Positions 1 to 7,335 are shown, counted from the stretch's first letter. The stretch is DNA of 7,731 nucleotides from Chitinophagales bacterium (GCA_023251415.1 JAHEYX010000144.1:1-7731), one strand, 5' to 3'. The notes: generated from the sequence alone by a model not told the origin. Numbers and translations: made by a program.

Positions 1-2
1 TG

Positions 3-2957
3 GTATTTTCAAAAAATGATTTGGTTGCAGCCGGTTGCCAACCCGGTGTAATAACTCAGTTGGGAGTAAATGTTGTTCAAAAAAACAGTACCATTGCTTA
101 TTCCAACTTTAGTATAAAAATGGGTTGTGCAGGTTCGGCAAATCCGGGTTTACCGCCTTCTTTTCCTGTATTAACTCCAGTTTATGGCCCTTCAACCGTT
201 ACTGCTACTTTAGGGTGGAATACCTTTCCACTTGCAACTAATTTTGACTGGGATGGGCAAAATGGACTCTATGTTGAAATTTGTTACGATAACAGCACAA
301 ACGATAATTCAGATATTCTGGAAAAAACAACTACCGTATCATCAAGTACCATGTACGCCTATAACGATTTTATGATTGGTTGTGCCATGAATTTTGGTCC
401 GCCAAACATAACAGGAACTAGTAGTTTAAGACCTAATATGCGTTTTGGTATCGCCCCTCCACCTCCGGGACCGTATGTTTTTACTTGGAGTCCGAACGCA
501 GCTATCATTAGCAACGGAACTACTGCTCAACCTACGATGAGTACAACTGTTACGCAAACATTTTATGCTACATTAAATGCAATCCCCGGTTGTCCGGTTG
601 TCGATTCCATGGTCGTTACGTATGTCCCTCCATTTACACTAATCGCAAGTAATGATACAGCGGTTTGTCCGGCTTCATCGGTCCCACTGCATGTTAGTGG
701 AGGCTCAAATTATGTTTGGCAATCCTTACAAGGGGGCAGTTTAAGTTGTACAAACTGTTCGAATCCGGTAGCACAACTTCCGGTTTCAGGCATTGCAGAT
801 ACATTTGTTGTAACTGCTACGAATTCAACCGGATGCAAAGTAAAAGACAGTGTAATAGTTACTCCACTGGTTAGTCCAACTGCTTCTTTTACCGTAGTTG
901 ATTCTGTTTGTGTTAATTCCAATAGTTTGATTAGTTATACCGGAAATGCAGGAGCAGGCGCCACTTATACCTGGAATTTCAATGGGGGGTCTATAAATAA
1001 TGGTGCTACCGGAGCCGGTCCATATCAAGTTTCGTGGAGTAGTGCAGGTATTCATGTAATCAGTTTACAAGTAAATTCCTTAGGCTGTGTTTCTGCGCCT
1101 TTTAAGGATACCGTTGTAGCCTTAGCCAATTTAAATGCTAACTTTTTAATTTCTAAAGATACCATTTGTAATGGTGATACTTTAACTTTAACCTATATTG
1201 GGAATGCACCGGTAAGCGCAGTATACAATTGGACCATCAATGGTGGAACAATCATTAGTGGTAGTGGTAAAGGCCCTTTACGTATTCAATTAATAACCAA
1301 TAGTTTGCAAACTATTAGTTTAAGTATTAACTTAAATGGATGTATCATACCGTCCACCAATCAAGTTGTTTTAGTAAGGCCCATTCCTATTGCTAGTTTT
1401 AGTCTAATTCCGGATTCTATATGCAGCGGTCAAACCACTAATTTAAGTTTTACCGGTACAACGAGTGCAAGTGGTAGTGCAGCACAATTTACATGGAATT
1501 TTAATGGGGCAACAGTAACTACATTAGTAGCAAATGCCGCTTATCAATTAAGTTGGAACAATCCGAGTTCAATAAATACCAGTAAAATTGTAAGCTTACA
1601 ACTTGCTCAAGACGGTTGTGCAGCAGCAAACTTTTCAGATACGGTAGTAATTCATCCTATTCCCATACCTCAAATTTCGAATACTGTTAATGCAGTGTGC
1701 AGTGGAGTTCCTATTCAAGTGAATGCAAATTTGAGCACCATAAATCCTGCTGCTTCGAGTACAAGTTACAATTGGAATTTTGCAGGGGCTACAGCCAATC
1801 CGGGTGGTTCAACTCCGGGACCACATACCCTAACATGGAATAATGCCACCAATCAAATTATTACGCAAGTGGTGTCGTTGGCCATAACTCAAGATGGTTG
1901 CACATCAGCAGTAGTTGATACAGTGCATGTTTCAGTAGTGCCGATACCGATAGCTTCATTTACTGCTTCACCAATTCAAGTTTGTTCAGGGGATAAAGTG
2001 ACCATTCTTTTTAATGGGACAACCAATGGCACAAATGGAGGTGCCATTTCTTACAATTGGAATTTTGCCGGAGGTATAGCCCTTCCCGGTACAGGTATAG
2101 GTCCTCATACCGTAACCTATACCAACTCCGGTGTTGCTAATGTTATAGTGAATCCCGGTTTGATCGTAACACAAGATGCCTGTAGTAGTGTTCTTTTTTC
2201 AACACCAATTACCGTTTTTCCAACTCCGGTGGTCAGTATTAACGGACCACCGGCAATCTGTGAAGGAGATTCTGCATGGTTAATTGCTTCTGCAGGATTT
2301 GCTTCTTACTTATGGAATACAGGAAGTACGGACGATTCGATTTCGGTTAATTCATCCGGTAATTACTTAGTAAATTGTGTTGATGTTAATGGCTGTAAAG
2401 CGAATAATCAGCTAAGCTTGGTTGTTAACCCAACACCAATTGCCAATGCCGGTATTTCACAAACTACTTTTGAAGGAAATAGCGTTAGTTTGGATGCTAC
2501 AGCTTCTTACGGGGGCAATGCATTTAGTTGGACGCCCGCAGCTACTTTAAATGATTCTACGGTTATTGCCCCAACTGCCACGCCAACACAGAGTACAACG
2601 TATTTGCTGTATTATTACAATTCGCTTACCGGTTGTGGCAGTTTTGCAAGTACAAGTGTAATTATAAAACCTTGTAAAGCGCTAATTATACCCAATGCTT
2701 TTACGCCTAATGGAGATGGTATTGATGATCACTTTATGATTATGAATCCCAATGATTATTATGAATTATTGAGTCTGGAAATTTATGATCGCTGGGGACA
2801 ACGGGTTTATTTAACAAATGATAAAAATGCTGTTGGTTGGGATGGAAGATTGAATAATAAAGACCTCCCCATGAGTACCTATGTTTATGTCGTTAGAGCA
2901 CTTTGCGGTGGAAATAAAGTTATATCTTTGAAGGGTGATGTCAGTTTAATCAAATAA
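3..2957 (+). CDS. Large modular secreted PKD/Ig-like protein with T9SS type B (CHU_C) sorting domain, 5'-truncated
   Basis: The reading frame is open from the window edge, so the signal peptide and true start are missing; the TTG at 21 is internal. Residues are numbered from that TTG. Residues 1-145 resemble the N-terminal beta-sandwich seen in many Bacteroidota secreted proteins (hallmarks GWNTF and WDG-NGLYVEICYDN). Two Ig-like modules follow (about 152-203, 205-285), then five PKD-like modules (about 286-368, 369-454, 455-547, 548-639, 640-733). Several of these carry a WNF core and a G-PH/Y-x-x-x-W/Y strand. Two more Ig-like modules lie at 736-803 and 804-884. Residues 888-978 are a complete CHU_C domain (PNAFTPNGDGIDD, IYDRWGQRVY, GWDGR, TYVYVV), which in known members directs outer-membrane export through T9SS. 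Most modules hold one Cys near each end, suggesting disulfides. It is probably a cell-surface adhesin or structural protein; no catalytic domain is visible and its ligand is unknown. The HMA gene starts 6 bp downstream. Confidence 0.9.
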   Translation, partial: VFSKNDLVAAGCQPGVITQLGVNVVQKNSTIAYSNFSIKMGCAGSANPGLPPSFPVLTPVYGPSTVTATLGWNTFPLATNFDWDGQNGLYVEICYDNSTNDNSDILEKTTTVSSSTMYAYNDFMIGCAMNFGPPNITGTSSLRPNMRFGIAPPPPGPYVFTWSPNAAIISNGTTAQPTMSTTVTQTFYATLNAIPGCPVVDSMVVTYVPPFTLIASNDTAVCPASSVPLHVSGGSNYVWQSLQGGSLSCTNCSNPVAQLPVSGIADTFVVTATNSTGCKVKDSVIVTPLVSPTASFTVVDSVCVNSNSLISYTGNAGAGATYTWNFNGGSINNGATGAGPYQVSWSSAGIHVISLQVNSLGCVSAPFKDTVVALANLNANFLISKDTICNGDTLTLTYIGNAPVSAVYNWTINGGTIISGSGKGPLRIQLITNSLQTISLSINLNGCIIPSTNQVVLVRPIPIASFSLIPDSICSGQTTNLSFTGTTSASGSAAQFTWNFNGATVTTLVANAAYQLSWNNPSSINTSKIVSLQLAQDGCAAANFSDTVVIHPIPIPQISNTVNAVCSGVPIQVNANLSTINPAASSTSYNWNFAGATANPGGSTPGPHTLTWNNATNQIITQVVSLAITQDGCTSAVVDTVHVSVVPIPIASFTASPIQVCSGDKVTILFNGTTNGTNGGAISYNWNFAGGIALPGTGIGPHTVTYTNSGVANVIVNPGLIVTQDACSSVLFSTPITVFPTPVVSINGPPAICEGDSAWLIASAGFASYLWNTGSTDDSISVNSSGNYLVNCVDVNGCKANNQLSLVVNPTPIANAGISQTTFEGNSVSLDATASYGGNAFSWTPAATLNDSTVIAPTATPTQSTTYLLYYYNSLTGCGSFASTSVIIKPCKALIIPNAFTPNGDGIDDHFMIMNPNDYYELLSLEIYDRWGQRVYLTNDKNAVGWDGRLNNKDLPMSTYVYVVRALCGGNKVISLKGDVSLIK
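1766..2068 (+). repeat. Tandem PKD-like module repeat with an 18-bp exact DNA repeat
   Basis: The 18-mer TTACAATTGGAATTTTGC occurs at 1766-1783 and again at 2051-2068, exactly 285 bp (95 codons) apart and in frame. It encodes the YNWNFA core of two neighbouring PKD-like modules. A diverged version (acatggaattttaatgg) lies at about 1490-1507 and another (acctggaatttcaatgg) at about 968-984. The pattern indicates module duplication followed by divergence inside the large secreted-protein gene, and is not a mobile element. Confidence 0.7.
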
Positions 2958-2963
2958 ATTTTT

Positions 2964-3320
2964 ATGAAAAAAAGTTTAACATTTCTTGCATTCATTGGAA
3001 TGCTTTGTCATTTTATGTTATCACCGGTAATGGCGCAAAAGGCTGTTAAACGGATAGTTGCAACTGTTCAAACGTCTGCAATTTGTGAACAATGTAAAGA
3101 CCGAATAGAGCATGGATTACTAAAAATAAAAGGAGTAAAAAGTGCTGTTTTGGATAATCAAACAAAAAAAGTTGCCATTAAATATGACCCACGGAAAGTA
3201 ACCTTAGCGCAATTAAAACAAGCTATTGCTGCGTTAGGTTATGATGCTGATGAAGTGAAGAAAAACGAAGAAGCATTTAAGGCCTTACCCGGTTGCTGTC
3301 AGGTAAAAATGCACGATTAG
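2964..3320 (+). CDS. Exported heavy-metal-associated (HMA) domain protein
   Basis: This 118-residue protein has a signal peptide (MKKS, hydrophobic 5-23, probable cleavage after VMA at about residue 24) followed by one HMA ferredoxin-like fold at about 28-98. The metal-binding loop reads AICEQCKDRI, with the CxxC pair at C41 and C44, followed by the family's KGVKSAVLD turn, KVAIKYDP strand and ALGYDADEV end. A short tail ends in LPGCC (C111, C112). Such a tail is common in periplasmic HMA proteins of Bacteroidota and could add thiol ligands. The likely role is binding soft metal ions such as copper or mercury in the periplasm; the metal cannot be told from sequence. No P-type ATPase, MerR/CueR-like regulator or CusABC-type gene is nearby, so a resistance operon is not supported. 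The ATG lies 6 bp after the upstream stop in an A/T-rich stretch without Shine-Dalgarno, so co-transcription with the large secreted-protein gene is likely. Confidence 0.85.
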   Translation: MKKSLTFLAFIGMLCHFMLSPVMAQKAVKRIVATVQTSAICEQCKDRIEHGLLKIKGVKSAVLDNQTKKVAIKYDPRKVTLAQLKQAIAALGYDADEVKKNEEAFKALPGCCQVKMHD

Positions 3321-3322
3321 CC

Positions 3323-4321
3323 TTACTTTTTTCGCTTGGTAGGCTCAGATAAGAATATGGCTATCATTCCTTTCTTTTTACCACAAGGTCTAAAGTCATT
3401 TTGCCGATTGTCTAAGTTCTGAATCATAAAGGATATACACACATTATTTTGTTCGGATAACTGAATAATAATGGATTCGTATTTATCGATTTGAAGCGAT
3501 TTTAATTTATGTAATCGGAATAAAGATTCGTTTAAATAATGAATAGGGTTGTTCTCCATGCTTAAAAAACTAAGATTCTCCAGCACTAACACATCTTCAT
3601 CGCTTACTTCCTTAATTTTATTATTTGAAACATCTAAATAAGTAATGTTTTTAGTCATAAAAACAGGCAATTTATTTAAACCACAGTCACGCATAATTAA
3701 GGTCTTCAGCTTCTTAAATGCTTTCGGATCGTTCCAATCACCTTGAATAATGGCAAAAGGATTGCCGGTAAAATAAAAGGTTTCCATGGCATAAAAGCGT
3801 TGAATGCAGTCGTCCAGTACCTTGATTTTATTATACTTTAGATTTAATTCCTTTAACGTATAATTGTCCGTAAAATCGCATGGAATACGCGAAATTTGAT
3901 TGTTTTTTAAGGTTAATTTTTCCAATAAAGGCAATTCAAAAAGTTCTTTAGGAATTTCATCCAAATGACAATTGATAAATCGTAAATCTTTTAATAAGCG
4001 GCAATATTTTATGCTTGGCGGTATTTCTACAATGAAATTATCTACAAAAATTAACTCTTCTAAAACCCCTAACTGTCCAATATTTTGAGGAATAGTTCGC
4101 AAGCCGTTTCGAACAGTCAGTTTTTGTAAATGCTTAAATACGAATATTACATTCGGTATACTGTCGTAACCACTAAGTGTCAATTCGGTCACTTCGCTGC
4201 GGTTCGCTTTTAATGCCTTGTTCAAATCGGTATAGGAAGCAGAAAACGAAACATTCGCAAGCAATAACATACTAAAAAATATGCTTAAACCTATAACACT
4301 ATGTTGTTTCGAATTAAACAT
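3323..4321 (-). CDS. Exported leucine-rich repeat protein
   Basis: This 332-residue protein opens with a signal peptide (hydrophobic about 9-24, cleavage likely near SFSA, residue 29). From about residue 65 to 275 it carries roughly nine leucine-rich repeats of 21-26 residues on the pattern LxxLxLxxNxIxxIPxxIxxL. Clear units begin at L65 (LQKLTV), L87 (LEELIF), L110 (LKDLRF), L133 (LEKLTLKNNQI), L156 (LKELNLKYNKI), L205 (LKTLIM), I226 (ITYLDVSNNKI) and L250 (LSFLSMENNPI). The unit at 179-204 is irregular. Repeats of this type form a curved protein-binding solenoid, so a periplasmic or surface interaction role is inferred; the partner is unknown. The C-terminal 30 residues are basic (GKKKG, TKRKK) with C313, and I see no T9SS sorting domain. 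The ATG has an exact TAnnTTTG box 36 bp upstream. The stop lies 2 bp from the HMA stop, tail to tail, leaving no room for a separate terminator. Confidence 0.85.
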   Translation of the reverse strand: MFNSKQHSVIGLSIFFSMLLLANVSFSASYTDLNKALKANRSEVTELTLSGYDSIPNVIFVFKHLQKLTVRNGLRTIPQNIGQLGVLEELIFVDNFIVEIPPSIKYCRLLKDLRFINCHLDEIPKELFELPLLEKLTLKNNQISRIPCDFTDNYTLKELNLKYNKIKVLDDCIQRFYAMETFYFTGNPFAIIQGDWNDPKAFKKLKTLIMRDCGLNKLPVFMTKNITYLDVSNNKIKEVSDEDVLVLENLSFLSMENNPIHYLNESLFRLHKLKSLQIDKYESIIIQLSEQNNVCISFMIQNLDNRQNDFRPCGKKKGMIAIFLSEPTKRKK

Positions 4322-4357
4322 GTTAAAAGAAATGACAATAATACGGAGTCATTTATG

Positions 4358-4388
4358 CAAATGTAATTCTAATGTAGTGAATTAGAAA
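4358..4388 (-). promoter_or_regulatory. Candidate Bacteroidota-type promoter for the LRR gene
   Basis: On the minus strand TACATTTG (4358-4365) matches the Bacteroidota -7 consensus TAnnTTTG exactly. TTTC (4385-4388) lies 19 bp further upstream and differs by one base from the -33 element TTTG. A start of transcription near 4351-4354 would give a leader of about 30 nt before the ATG at 4321. The call rests on motif match and placement only. Confidence 0.55.
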
Positions 4389-4442
4389 CCTTATTGTTAT
4401 AAATTCTATATTAATTCCAATAAAGTATAAAACAAAAAAGAG

Positions 4443-4450
4443 TAGATTTG
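4443..4450 (+). promoter_or_regulatory. Candidate -7 box TAGATTTG for cbs, very close to the start codon
   Basis: TAGATTTG matches TAnnTTTG exactly and ends only 5 bp before the cbs ATG at 4456. If used, transcription would begin at or within a few bases of the ATG, giving a leaderless or nearly leaderless mRNA. I see no TTG or TTTG at the usual distance upstream (about 4418-4424), which weakens the call. The region 4322-4455 contains no gene and no other clear element. Confidence 0.45.
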
Positions 4451-4455
4451 CGCTC

Positions 4456-5814
4456 ATGAATATCAAAAATAATATACTTGAAACTATCGGCAATACGCCA
4501 CTTATTCGTTTAAATAAAGTAACTGCTGAGTTACCTTGTATGGTTTGCGCCAAAGTTGACTCTTTCAACCCTGGTAATTCAATTAAAGACCGTATGGCTG
4601 TTAAAATGATTGATGATGCCGAGGCGAAAGGTTTATTGAAACCGGGAGGAACAATTATTGAATGCACATCCGGAAATACCGGTATGGGCTTAGCATTAGT
4701 AGGAGTGGTGCGTGGTTATAAATGTATTTTTACCACTACCGATAAGCAATCGAAAGAAAAAGCAGATATTTTAAAAGCTGTTGGGGCAGAAGTAATCGTT
4801 TGTCCAACGAATGTTGAGCCTGAAGATCCGGGTTCTTACTATTCGGTTGCCAAACGCCTTTCAACTGAAATACCTAATTCTTATTGGGTGAATCAATACG
4901 ATAATTTATCAAATCGCCAAGCGCACTACGAATCTACCGGCCCGGAAATATGGGAACAAACAGATGGTAAAATAACCCATTTGGTGGTTGGTGCGGGAAC
5001 CGGTGGTACAATTACCGGTACAGGACGTTATTTGAAAGAAAAAAATCCGAATATTAAAATTTGGGCAATTGATACCTATGGTTCCTTATTAAAGAAATAC
5101 CATGAAACAGGGGAGTTAGACATGAAAGAAGTTGCTTCTTATATTACAGAAGGTATAGGTGAAGATTTTGTTCCTCAAAACTATGACATGGCTGTTATTG
5201 ACCATTTCGAAAAAGTAACGGATAAAGATGGAGCAGTTATGGCCCGTCGTATTTCTAAGGAAGAAGGAATTTTTGTGGGCTACTCGGCAGGTTCAGCAGT
5301 TGCCGGTTTATTGCAAATGAAGGAATCTTTGAAACCAACAGATTTAGTGGTGGTGGTGTTTCATGATCATGGAAGTCGTTATGTCGGTAAATTGTATAAT
5401 GACGAATGGATGAAAGACCGTGGTTTTTTAGAAGTTAAAACCGTTCGTGACATCATTAACACACGTGGTAAAGTAAATTTAATCACTGTTACGACAAGCA
5501 ATACTGTAGCTGAGTCTATTGCTTTAATGAAGAAATATGACATTACACATATTCCGGTAATTGTAAACCGTGAAGTGGTTGGAACTGTTTCTGAACGAGG
5601 TTTATTCAATTTGATTGTAGAAAATCCGGCAGTAATGCAAAAAACGATAGCTGAAGTAATGGACCCTGTTCTTCCGCTTGTAAGTATGGATGCTCCTGTT
5701 GAAAAATTGGCATCGCTAATTACAAAAGATATACCGGCCGTATTAACCAAAGAAGACAGTGGCAATTACAACATCATAACACAATATGATGTAATACAAG
5801 CATTGGGTAAATAA
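4456..5814 (+). CDS. cbs: Cystathionine beta-synthase (PLP domain plus CBS pair)
   Basis: This 452-residue cytosolic enzyme is of the PLP fold-type II family. Cystathionine beta-synthase joins homocysteine with serine (or an activated serine) to give cystathionine, the first step of transsulfuration. The catalytic domain spans about 1-320. NPGNSIKDR contains the Schiff-base lysine K44, SGNTG is at 72-76, the phosphate loop GTGGT is at 181-185, and SAGS at 277-280 supplies the serine expected to contact the PLP ring nitrogen. EGIGEDFVP (232-240) resembles the EGIG-DF-P stretch of cystathionine beta-synthases rather than typical O-acetylserine sulfhydrylases. A CBS-domain pair follows (about 333-385 and 395-451), the usual site for nucleotide or AdoMet control. 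The N-terminal haem-binding segment of the human enzyme is absent, as in most bacterial forms. O-acetylserine-dependent activity remains possible. The radical SAM gene begins 31 bp downstream on the same strand. A -7-like box lies just before the ATG. Confidence 0.9.
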   Translation: MNIKNNILETIGNTPLIRLNKVTAELPCMVCAKVDSFNPGNSIKDRMAVKMIDDAEAKGLLKPGGTIIECTSGNTGMGLALVGVVRGYKCIFTTTDKQSKEKADILKAVGAEVIVCPTNVEPEDPGSYYSVAKRLSTEIPNSYWVNQYDNLSNRQAHYESTGPEIWEQTDGKITHLVVGAGTGGTITGTGRYLKEKNPNIKIWAIDTYGSLLKKYHETGELDMKEVASYITEGIGEDFVPQNYDMAVIDHFEKVTDKDGAVMARRISKEEGIFVGYSAGSAVAGLLQMKESLKPTDLVVVVFHDHGSRYVGKLYNDEWMKDRGFLEVKTVRDIINTRGKVNLITVTTSNTVAESIALMKKYDITHIPVIVNREVVGTVSERGLFNLIVENPAVMQKTIAEVMDPVLPLVSMDAPVEKLASLITKDIPAVLTKEDSGNYNIITQYDVIQALGK

Positions 5815-5845
5815 TTACGCAGAAACCAGTTATTGCAATTTTTAC

Positions 5846-6955
5846 ATGAATGAATTCAGTAGTTCTTCTCCGGCACGAATGCGTCGTCGTTGGCGCAAAG
5901 CTTGGTTTAGGCTGAAGCATTTACCGGGCGGTTTAAACTTTATTAAGTACTGCAGTAATCGATTATATGCAAGCTACCTGCATTGGATAAAAAGCACTAA
6001 AGTAGCTCATCCCACGTCTATAATGATTGAAGTGACCAATCATTGCAATTTAAAATGCATTACCTGTCCGCGGGAATATGCTTTTGGCGATCAGATGGAT
6101 ACCGGATTTATAGATTTGGCGCAATTAAAGCGAATAGTTGATGAAGCTTACCCTTATGTAGACTCAATTGGATTAACGGGTTTAGGAGAAACCTTGCTTT
6201 ACAAACCGCTACTGGAAGCAGTAGATTATATTCGTTCTAAAAGTGAAGGCATTATTTGTTCGGTTTCAATCAATGCGCACCTTCCTAAAAGTGTTGAAAT
6301 TGCTGAACAATTGGTTGATAAATTAGATACAATACAAATTTCTATAGATGGGATGCATGAAGTTTATGATACCATTCGATTAGAAGGGGATTACTCGTTT
6401 TTCATCAAAAATGTAACAGCAATAGCAAAAGCAGCAGCCGGTAAACGTGCCGACTTGTTATTTAATATGGTAGTACTTCGAGAAAACTATCATCAAATGG
6501 CCGATATTGTTGAGTTGGCGGCAAAAATTGGAATACGCTATGTGAATTTTCAGACCATGAATCTTGCTGCTGTCGATAAATGGGATACCGACTTCTATCA
6601 ATTCTACACCGAAAGAGATTTTTTATTGGCTTTAAAAGCAGCTAAAAAGGCGGCCCATCATTCAGGAGTAGAAATGAGCACCTTTGAATTTGAAACCAAA
6701 AATGAATTTCAAAAATGCCTGTTACCATGGGGACATTTTTATGTGTCCTGGAATGGCTGGATGACGCCGTGTTGTGCTAAACCGTTTCCAAAGGAGTTGA
6801 ACTTTGGTAATGTATTTCATGAAGGATTAATGACAACCTTGAATAGTGAAGCCTATCAAGCATTTCGCCAGCAATGGTTTAAAAACGAAACGCCTGATTT
6901 TTGTAAAAAATGCCATATGATAGATTTGCCTCAAATTGATGTAGACAACTGTTAA
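5846..6955 (+). CDS. Radical SAM protein with single auxiliary cluster (SPASM/twitch-like) domain
   Basis: This 369-residue protein has the radical SAM signature C67-x3-C71-x2-C74 (CNLKCITC), which binds the 4Fe-4S cluster that cleaves S-adenosylmethionine. It is followed by a TGLGE motif (111-115, the GGE-like SAM-binding site) and SIDG (166-169). A basic N-terminal extension (RMRRRWRKAW, 11-20) precedes the barrel. The C-terminal region holds C291-x12-G304-x4-C309, with C310 beside it, then C353-x2-C356 and a final C369. This fits the CX9-15GX4C opening of SPASM/twitch domains, with enough cysteines for one auxiliary cluster but not the complete seven-cysteine SPASM set. Related families modify peptides, sugars or cofactors; the substrate here is unknown. 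The ATG at 5846 lies 31 bp after cbs with no clear promoter, so co-transcription is plausible. A second in-frame ATG at residue 12 is a weaker alternative start. The stop overlaps the stop of the convergent lipoprotein gene. Confidence 0.87.
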   Translation: MNEFSSSSPARMRRRWRKAWFRLKHLPGGLNFIKYCSNRLYASYLHWIKSTKVAHPTSIMIEVTNHCNLKCITCPREYAFGDQMDTGFIDLAQLKRIVDEAYPYVDSIGLTGLGETLLYKPLLEAVDYIRSKSEGIICSVSINAHLPKSVEIAEQLVDKLDTIQISIDGMHEVYDTIRLEGDYSFFIKNVTAIAKAAAGKRADLLFNMVVLRENYHQMADIVELAAKIGIRYVNFQTMNLAAVDKWDTDFYQFYTERDFLLALKAAKKAAHHSGVEMSTFEFETKNEFQKCLLPWGHFYVSWNGWMTPCCAKPFPKELNFGNVFHEGLMTTLNSEAYQAFRQQWFKNETPDFCKKCHMIDLPQIDVDNC

Positions 6956-7335
6956 TTACCGGTAATGGATAGGGTAGTGCCAATTAACACGGCATTGTAA
7001 TGTTTTAAGGCAGTAGTAGTAGGACCATTTTTGACCTCGCCGTTGATGTCGTATTTACACGTATTTAACGGACAAACAATTCGAGCCGTAGTATCATTGA
7101 AGCTTAACAAACTGCTATCAAACGAGCATTTTGACGCCGTTGCAAAGTAATTATTGAGAAAGTGAATGACTAAAATATTGTGTGTGATTATATAGCCTCC
7201 TGCTTGTTTTAGTGGGGCATTAGCAGATTCATTTAAATCTAAATCAAAATTGACACCGTTTGTGGTGGATGGCTCTTTTTTACAAGAATAGCAACAAAAT
7301 AGAAGAACCGGAATAAGTAGAAATAGTTTCTTCAC
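6952..7335 (-). CDS. Small lipoprotein with degenerate Rieske-like domain
   Basis: From the GTG at 7335 this encodes 127 residues. The start MKKLFLLIPVLLFCCYSC is a typical lipoprotein signal, with C18 (followed by KKE) the probable lipidated cysteine. A TTG 21 bases upstream extends the frame but would add a poor N terminus and falls inside a -7-like box, so GTG is preferred. Residues about 46-127 follow the Rieske pattern: GGYIITHNILVIHF strands, C70-S-F in place of CxH, C88-P-L-N in place of CPCH, then KYDINGEV, NGP and LKHYNAVLIGTTLSITG, which match the FDLNG, NGPAT and LKxYxVxxxGxxLxI end of Rieske proteins. Both histidine ligands are missing (F72, N91), so an ordinary 2Fe-2S Rieske cluster is not expected; an extra C93 is present. 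Its role is unknown. It converges on the radical SAM gene with shared stop bases. The Rieske match is by eye. Confidence 0.7.
   Translation of the reverse strand: MKKLFLLIPVLLFCCYSCKKEPSTTNGVNFDLDLNESANAPLKQAGGYIITHNILVIHFLNNYFATASKCSFDSSLLSFNDTTARIVCPLNTCKYDINGEVKNGPTTTALKHYNAVLIGTTLSITGN

Noticed and set aside
710..1055. Minus-strand open frames at 710-922 and 825-1055 (and 1986-2174)
   Set aside because: All are antisense to the large PKD-like gene, Thr/Ser/Gly rich by mirror composition, with no domain or start context.
2964..3320. Part of a copper or mercury resistance operon
   Set aside because: No P-type ATPase, reductase, RND efflux gene or MerR/CueR-like regulator occurs on either side.
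4353..4667. Minus-strand open frame of 104 codons with a hydrophobic stretch
   Set aside because: It overlaps the start of cbs and the divergent promoter region; the hydrophobicity comes from antisense reading of A/T-rich DNA.
5379..5765. Minus-strand open frame of 128 codons inside cbs
   Set aside because: It lies wholly within the well-supported cbs CBS-domain region, has no recognisable domain, and looks like a frame left open by codon bias.
6955..6966. Palindrome ATTACCGGTAAT as a transcription terminator
   Set aside because: It has no loop, the stem is short, and no T-run follows on either strand; it also codes for the last residues of the lipoprotein.
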